Source: Aquatica leii
Lineage: Eukaryota > Arthropoda > Insecta > Coleoptera > Lampyridae
Assembly: GCA_035610365.1 (NCBI GenBank)
Contig: CM069433.1
Span: forward strand, 170,144,882-170,208,881
Direction: 5' to 3'
Length of the DNA stretch: 64,000 nt
Each line of letters begins with the position of its first letter. The stretch's first letter is position 1. The notes under the pieces were generated by a model. The model saw only the letters and a list, made by a program, of their open reading frames with translations. It was not told the DNA's origin and did no database searches. Positions 10,430 through 19,544 of this stretch are shown here, piece by piece. The translations under genes were made by a program, and so were the position numbers.

Positions 10430-13400
10430 ATGGCTGCAGTAAAATTAGAATTGTGGATTCAAAAACTGTTAAAAGGACGAGCTCTCGAAGAAGACCAAAC
10501 GACAATTTGCGACTTCTCTTTGGAGGAACAAATATCAGCTTTGGAATCTCAAGGTATTACACCTAGTGTTCCACCTAACTATCAACCTATATTAGGAGAT
10601 ACAGTTACTTATGTTGTGGCTGCTGCTTTAATTAATGATAAAGATGAAGTACTAATGATGCAAGAAGCCAAACAATCGTGTGCCGGCAAATGGTAAGACT
10701 GTTACTTTTGTGACTCGCTAATACTCATCAATATTATTTACAGGTATTTACCGGCTGGCCGAATGGAAAAAGGAGAAACTATTTGTGAAGCTGCTGCTCG
10801 GGAAGTTCTAGAAGAGACTGGGCTTATAATGAACACCACAACTTTATTATTAGTTGAATGTGCTAGTGGATCATGGATACGTTTCGTCGTAACAGGTGTT
10901 GTAACTGGAGGCACTTTGAAGACTCCTTCACAGGCTGATTCTGAATCTCTACAAGCAAAATGGGTATCTAATTTGAGCGAATTAAGTCTAAGAGCTAAGG
11001 ATATTATGGTTATTGTCGAAAGAGCAAGGTAATTTGTTTTGTCGTTGAACTAGAATTTCTTTTGTGTTAATGGCATTATTCTTGTTTCATAATGGTAACA
11101 GTTAAATTATACAACATAAATATATAACGTAGTTGTGATACAGTTTTTAACATTATGTTTCTTCTGCTCTACTTATGTTTTTATTATTTTCTTTGTGTTC
11201 TGTGATTTGTATTTATTACGCATGAATGATCTATACTGATTTTTGTGACATACTTTTTGAAATAGGTATTCTTCTATGCAGAATATTTCAGTTTATTTGA
11301 AGTCGTAATTTTAATTTGTACTTCCACTTGATTATAGTTTTCAATAATGTACCACTTTTACAAATATGTAACTTCAATCTTATTTATTCAAAACAGGTAC
11401 TCACATTTCTGTTTTATTAAGTATTCACCTTTCCAATTGCTGTTCGTTTTACCATTATTTTTTTACTACTGATTTTTGTCTGGCATGATTATTTAAAATT
11501 ATGAATAATTACTTCGTAATTTTTCTTAAAAAACAAAAAATAGATCATACAAAAATACTCTACGGTTTGAATTATACTGTAACGAATTTTATTATTAAAA
11601 CTAATTAATTTATTTATACTAAAAATATGTGTACACGTTTAAACTAACCGAACTAATTAAATCTAATAATATAAAACAAAAACACTTACAGTATGATTTA
11701 TATATAGCGCTATCACTGAAACGAAGATAAGATAGTCACACACTTATTTACGTTAAAGTCACGCACCAGATTATTTATCTCACACGCGTTAAATACTTAT
11801 TTATTTAGACTTGAATAATCTTCTTAACACTGCCGTCTTCGAATTACGATTTGTTTGTACCGTATTTATACGTTTCTGCAAACATTCTAGAAGCCTCTAC
11901 ATTCTGTCGTGAACGTTCTAGAAAATGGATAAAACTTCGAGAAGGCTCTTGAATCTGAGAACGTTTTATTGCCCCCTCCTTAGGACTGTTCTGTCCTAGA
12001 ACAGGAGACTGGATGCGACACCGGTAGAAAGGATCGTGGCGATAGCGGCAGCTTCCTCCGTTTCGACAAATTCCTTGACCATAAAAGTAACAGTCAATAG
12101 ACTTTTCCTGACCCAGTATTCTTCTTGATTGGTAACTACAAACCAACACTTAAACGCCTGTTTCTCGGAAGACGACCTCCAACATGTTTCGAACTGTCCT
12201 CCAATTCAGTTGATCTAAGCCACAACCAAGCTTGGGTACTGCCAATTTCTTAACATTTCTCTCTTGAGATTCCATAATGTTCGCCACAGATTTTTGTATA
12301 ACGGCTTGGTGCGTGAGTATTTCTTGGTGACCAAATAGAAAACGAAGCGTCCGTCGCCACATAGTCCTAAAACTTTTCTGACTGCCGGTCGCTGTCTTCG
12401 TCATTCATCTAGCTGCCCAAACTTCTTTTTAAACACGACTGCAACCCCTCTGTCAAGATCCTCGCTCACGCAATGTGCGATGACGTAATCTTTTTGTGTT
12501 TGGAACAGGTCTTGTTGTTCCTCGGTGGTAACTCCGAACCTAGCTTTTCCAGAACCTCCGTATAAGTTCATAAACTTCTTGAACTCCATTTCTTCGATTT
12601 GATTCCTGGTTCTTCTGCTCATTACTCTGGTTCGGACCTGAACTTGCGTATTGTGGTTATCGCCAGCAAACTGGGCTAGACGATCGACGTGCACCACTTT
12701 TAGCTCGCCTCCGGGCGGTTTTCGGATGCGATATATGACGTCATTAATACGCTGCACGACTTCATAGGGGCCCTCCCATTGTCTTTGCAACTTCGGCGAC
12801 AAACCACGTATCCTTAAGAGATTATACAACCAGACCATGTCGCCAAGTTGAAACCCACCATTTTGTGCCTTGACGTCATATCTAGTCTGCATCCTGTCGC
12901 TGACAATTTGTGTATTTTTACGGACCTCCTAATGTACTTCGTCTAGCCTTTTGGTCAGCTTGCTGACGTAATCTTTTCCAGCAACTTCTTCTTCCGGTCT
13001 TCGTCTAAATTGGAGGTCGCATGGCAGTCGTATTTCGCAACCGAGCATCATACAGGATGGTGTTTGGCCTGTGCTTTCGTGAACATGAAAAGAAAGAATA
13101 AATCAATAAATATCGAAAAAGTATAAAAATTATCAAAATCAACAAAAACGTAAACGATTAAAGAAAAAACAACGAATTAACTACAACAAATGTTCAAAAT
13201 GACCACCATTGTTTATGTCTGCTCTCATGGTCAAATTTTTTTGTACATTTTTTAAAATGGTTGCGGTTATTTTATTACACGTTTCCCTAATTTTTTGTTT
13301 TAGATCATTTACATCACGGGGCGTCGTTTTATAAACATTATGTTTAATAATTCCCCATAAAGAAAAATCTGCACTGCAGTCGGAAATTTTAAGACCACTA

Positions 13401-16400
13401 AATTAAATTATAAAATGTTGGGCTAATTGATAGAAAAAATTACTACCTACAATTTTAAAAATTATTTTTGGTTAGGCTGTTACATTGTACGTTATAAAAA
13501 TATTAAAACTGTTTATAAAATAACATTTGTACTTCCATAATAAAAGGTTCTTTTATGGTCATAGCAATTGTACCCGAAAATAAACTAAATCCGAGGTCAT
13601 AAAATTTAAATTCTTTATTAAAATATTAATTTTTTTTATGTTTTGTTTCTTTTGTACTGGCATAGTTGTTTAACACTTGCGATTTGATCATAAAAGGGTG
13701 AGTTTTATATCTTTATTTCAGTTGGTTGCAATATTTTGTGTTAAGTAGACAAATAGTGCATTTTATCAAGTTATTCTTAAGAAAATAGGAAAAGTAAAAA
13801 GTTTAAAACCTGAAGTACGGTCTGTTATTGTTAAGTTACATCAACAAGGGAAATCGGAAAGAAAAATCGTTCAAGAATTAAAAATTTCTAAGAATGCGGT
13901 GCACAATGCAATCAAGATATTCTCAGAAACAGGCGATTACCACGACCGTAAACATACTGGAAGGCCACGATCTACGACAAAACAAGAAGATAAACGTTTA
14001 GTTTTGATGTCGAAACGAGATAGAAAACTAACGGCACCGGAAATACAAGCAGAAATCAATCGAAACCGTAAAACTCCAATTTCATTAACAACTGTAAAAA
14101 GCCGCTTAAACGAAGCTGGTCTACATGGAAGAGTAGCTGTAAGAAAACCGCTCTTACGACTTCAAAATAAGAAGAAACGGCTTCAATGGGGCTTACAGCA
14201 CTAGTCGTGGACAGCAGACCATTGGAGTTCCGTCTTATGGACAGACGAATCAAAATTTGAGGTGTTCGGGCACGAACGAAAAGTTTATGTTCGTCGATCT
14301 GTGTCAGAAAAAATGATGCCCTTGTGTGTTTCTCAGCTATTGGGGTAGGTAAATTAGTACGTATTGATGGTATACTAAAAAAGGAAGGGTACAAAGAAAT
14401 TCTTAAGCAGTATGCTATACCATGTGGACTTAAATTAATTGGCCCTGGATTTCGTTTTCAACACGATAACGACCCAAAGCACACTTCGAAACTTTGCCGT
14501 GACTATCCGCAACAGCAAGAAAATAAAAATATTTTAAAAACTATAGTTCACCTGCCGCAATCGCCCGATTTGAACCCAATTGAGTTGTTATGGGACGAAT
14601 TAGATAGAAAAGTACGTTTAAAATGTCCGACATCAAAAGAAAATCTTTGGAAAATCCTTCAAGAAGAATGCTAAGCAATATCCCCGGACATCACATCAAA
14701 ATTAGTCGAAAGAATGCCAAGATTGGCTAAGAAAGTGGTAGAGATCATTTCACGACTAAAGAACCGTGAGGTGCGCGTCGGATAAATACGGAATTTAACG
14801 ATCATGCAAAATAAATTCTAACTAAAAACATCATCTGTAAACATTAACGGTAATGGTTTACCTTTAATTGAACTAAAAAGTGAATACATACAAGACGATG
14901 AATATAATATAAAAAAATATAAAACACAAAGATAAAAAAGAGTTTGTAACAACTTGTGGAATAAATGTGGACACTTCAAACGCCGTATGAAAAGTGCAAA
15001 CGTTTTTTGGTTAGCTAGTGTATTGACATTCGGAACAAAATTGGTTTCTGCGCAGCGGTTCTTTAGTCTTGAAATGAACTCTACAGGTGAAAGGTGGTTA
15101 TGCCTAAAGACCTAGACGGCCAATTTATAGGTTCATTATTACCAATCCAACAATTGGTTTTAAAAGTGTTTAAAAATACCGTAACACGCCTATCCCGATG
15201 TGCTGGTGCACCATCGTGTTGGGAGTATGTAAAATTGTTTAAGAAACTTAAGGGAAGGTTATCCAAGAGATCTTGTAAAGTGTTTCTCAGCATCTACAAA
15301 TACCTTTCTCCTGTTAAATTATTTTAAAAAAAGATAGGGCTCACTACCCTTGAGTCCAATACCCCGAGGAAAACATTTACACGAAACCTCTCCTGAAGTG
15401 CAGTTCCCCGGTGTAAATGTTTATTTTCTTGGGCCCAACGATAGTGGATGCTTGTGTTAAACCAGCCGTTATTGCAGAATCTGTTTTCGTCGCTCCACAG
15501 AATTTTTTTGAGAAAATTTGAATCTTATTTCTTTTTGCTCAATAACCATCGACAAAAACTGTTTCGTTTATTGTAGTCCAATGGCCTCAAATGTTGCACT
15601 TTTCTGTAGCAGTAATGTCTGTACTTATGTCTTTTCAATATTTTTTTGCCGACATTTTTTGAACACTAATTTCCTTTTCGATTTCTCTCAGAGATACCTC
15701 ATTATAATTAAAATTTTTAAAATGCACGTAGCCTAAAAAAATTATAACGTGCATTGTAAAAAAAAATAGAAATTCTAAAACAAAGAACTGGAAATCAAGA
15801 AAGATTAGAGAAGCTATTGAAATTATCAAACATCCTAACAATTTCAATAGAGACAGTGGTTACGAACTTTCTGACACATGGTTACCTGTTATTTCTTAAT
15901 CTTAATTTGTCCACCATTGACACTTAAGCTACGACTACAGTTTTTATGGTGGTTTTCCTTTAGACCTTCGAGCAAATGCTGTAGCTAAATAACTTGCGTT
16001 TATTATCTAGTTCCCTTATAGTTATTGTTTTTAGTTACCTTAGTTTTTTACAATTGCCAAATTAATTTAATTTTGCCTGACGAAGAACTTAGACCAAGTT
16101 CGAGAGCTCGCATTTATATTATTCTAAATAAATAAATAATACACCAATTACCCTAAAAATATTTTAATATGTTTTATGGTGAAAGTTTTATGTCTAATAT
16201 AATTATAAAGTTTATTATATCTATAAAAATCGTCTGTGTCGTGTGTAATATTTAAAGATTCATCTATTTTCGAAAAAGAAATATCATCACGGAGAAAAAG
16301 AAAATTCTTACTTTTTATGACATGAGTTTTCTACTTTGTTGATGTCACTATACTGGGTGATTTTTTAGTACATTAGACGTTTCTCAGTTTTGGTAAACGT

Positions 16401-19400
16401 CAGTAATTTGAAAATTTGCAAACTTTTATAGTCTGTTCTGATCTACTTTTGTAAAATATTTGTAGCAAGATGTCGACTACCGGTATGCCGGAAGTGACTA
16501 GCAACTTTGTTATTTTAAATAGAATTTTAGTTTTTTCTTTAGGGTTATAGCTTCTTTACTTGATTTGCTATAATTTTGTATACGGTTCTGTTAATCTGTT
16601 TGTCATGGTTACTGAGATATTCAACTGTTTGCAGAAAAATAACATCTTGTAGAGTGTCTTTTATAAATTGATAACTTGATAACCGCTTGTCACAGACATA
16701 AAAAAACGTCAATTTGCGACAAAAAGTGCGCTTTATAGGTGCAACAGTTTCCGATTAGCGCAGCTGTTCTACAAAAAAAGAAATAAAACATTAAACTTAA
16801 AAATGTTTTAAGAGTAATAACTTTTTTTCCAAATGTAACACCCCTACTTTCTTCACACCAAACAATGCAGAATTAAATTTAGTGCTAATTTTGATAGTAC
16901 ACTAGAACCGGTTTCTCAATCGTAGTTTAAACTTTGGTTAACTTAAACTCAGGTTAAATTAAAAATACTGTCATATCATTGGTTAGTGGTATATTGTTTT
17001 TAATTGTCGGTTTTTGAGTAATAAGCAATTTTATGTAAAATACAATGTTTCAGACGTATTAAGGTTAGTAGACTGTGAAGGTAATATTTCTTCAGTTATT
17101 TTTGACGTTTGTCATTAAAATTATTTATTTCATATCAAAATAGAAAATAAACGACCTTAATTCACAAAAAAACTGTTGTTAGTGTAACAAAAAATAATAT
17201 AGCAACAATACAAAAATTAACATAAAAAGAAAAACATTATTAGATAACAGTTGAAGGCAATTAAATTAAATGTTCAATATGTTCTCCATTTTTCTGCAAA
17301 CAAGTTTGTAATGTTCTTTGCACCCCTGTTGTGGTAGCTTTTATTAATTCCTCAGGGTCAATTTGTTGAAAGGCTAAGTTTATTCGATTTATTAAATCTT
17401 CTAACGAAGTTGCAACTCTATCATAAACTCAGTTTTTAATAACACCCCATAAATAAAAATCTAAGGGTGGGAGGCCCGGTGATCGAGATGGCTACAACAA
17501 AGGTCCTCTGTTTCCTATCCAACGGCCTTCTAACATTTCAGTTAATTGCTTATCTATAGCTCTGGTGTTGTGTGGTACAAAATATTTCTATACCGATTTA
17601 AAGGATATTCTTCAATGAAAGATTCTACGGTTTTGGAGAAGTTCAAGGTATTGCATACTATTTAAATTATCTTCGTATAACACAAATCTAATTTCGTCAT
17701 AAAGCAATAACAGTTTACGCTGAATTTTCTTTGTTGGTCAATTTCCTCAAAAAAATGAGGATTTTCAGAAGCCTTGCGACGATTAGTAATTCCTCGTTCA
17801 GTAAATTTTGCTTCGTCACTCCAAATATTTCTGAATGTTAGGATCTTCTTGCACTTTTAACATCATTTTTTCGCAGTAACGAATTCGCATTAGCTTATCT
17901 TCTTATGATAATTTTTTAAAACCGCGTTAATTTTTGTTATGTTTATGCAAATTTTTTTGTATTAGCGCATAATTTAATCCAGAATCGACTGACGCTGATT
18001 GAATTAAAGACCCAGGATGCGCCTCAAAATAAGCCAGCACATCAATTTCGGCAAATTGACGCTTTTTTATGTCTGTGTGTCAAGCGGTTATCAAGTTATT
18101 GATTTATAAAATACACTACAAGACGTAATTTTTTTGTAAACAGTTGAATATTTCAGTAACCATGACAAACAGATTAACATAGCTTTATACAAAATTACAG
18201 CAAATTAAGTAAAGAATCTAAAACCGCAAAGAAAAACTATAGTTCTATTTAAAATAACAAAGTTACTAACCGCTACCGGCATACCGAAAGTCGACATTTA
18301 CTAAAAAATTAGGGCGTGTACTAGTGTACACATGTAAGAAGTGAAACTTCTTTATGGCCTTATTTTTCGCAAAATGATCTACATGCAACTTTTCAGAAAT
18401 TGGTTAAATAAAGTTAAATTAGATAAAGTTTAAACAAAAGGATTTTATTATCATAGACATGAATACAAATAATACAATTATTTCACTTTAACTTTTTGCT
18501 ACTAAGATTATTACAGCATTTCATTAATTGTAATAGAATTATTACTATCATTGTCATCGTTATTATATATTTTTGTAATTAATGGCTTATGGTAACTGAA
18601 ATATGAAATTGAATCTACAAAAATTAGTTAATTGATTTACAAAAATTAATAACATATTTCAGAATTTATACTCTATGCCAATTAATTGATGTTCATTAAA
18701 TTAGCAGTCGTATTAATTAAAAATGTGACGCGTAACGAAATAAGCGACATGCTATCCCTACTGCGTTGGAGAAACTGAAAGTACTCTTCGTCTGAACCAA
18801 CCGTGTTTCACTTTAACTTTTTGCTACTAAGATTATTACAGCATTTCATTAATTGAAATAGAATTATTACTATCATTGTCATCGTTCAATCAGAAATTGA
18901 GGTTAACCTTAAATATCTTAAATTTAAAAATTAATAACATATTTCAGAATTTATACTCTATGTCAATTAATTGATGTTCATTAAATTAGCAGTCGTATTA
19001 ATTAATAAATACTATTTTAATGAAATCATATACATTGACCGATAGTTACAATCAGAAACTGAGGTTAACCTTAAATATCTTAAATTTAAAAAAATAAATA
19101 CCACAATCCCACCCAAGTATTAGAAAAGAGATATAATTACTTACTTTTGTTAAAAATCCACTGGAATTAGAATTAAAAAAACAAAAGGATTTTATTATCA
19201 TAGACATGAATACAAAAAATGATCTACATGCAACTTTTCAGAAATTGGTTAAATAAAGTTAAATTAGATAAAGTTTAAACAAAAGGATTTTATTATCATA
19301 GACATGAATACAAAAAAAAGGATTTTATTATCATAGACATGAATACAAATAACCGATTGCGCCACGAAGGCTGATATTTGATGATTTTGTAGAATTTGTG

Positions 19401-19507
19401 GAGTATTACAACAACAATTGATCGTATCTTATAGCAACGTTTTGACCGTGTACCTTATAACCATCCGTTTTGTGACCTAGAGTATGTGCCTCCGTGGCGC
19501 AATCGGC

Positions 19508-19544
<37 letters not shown>

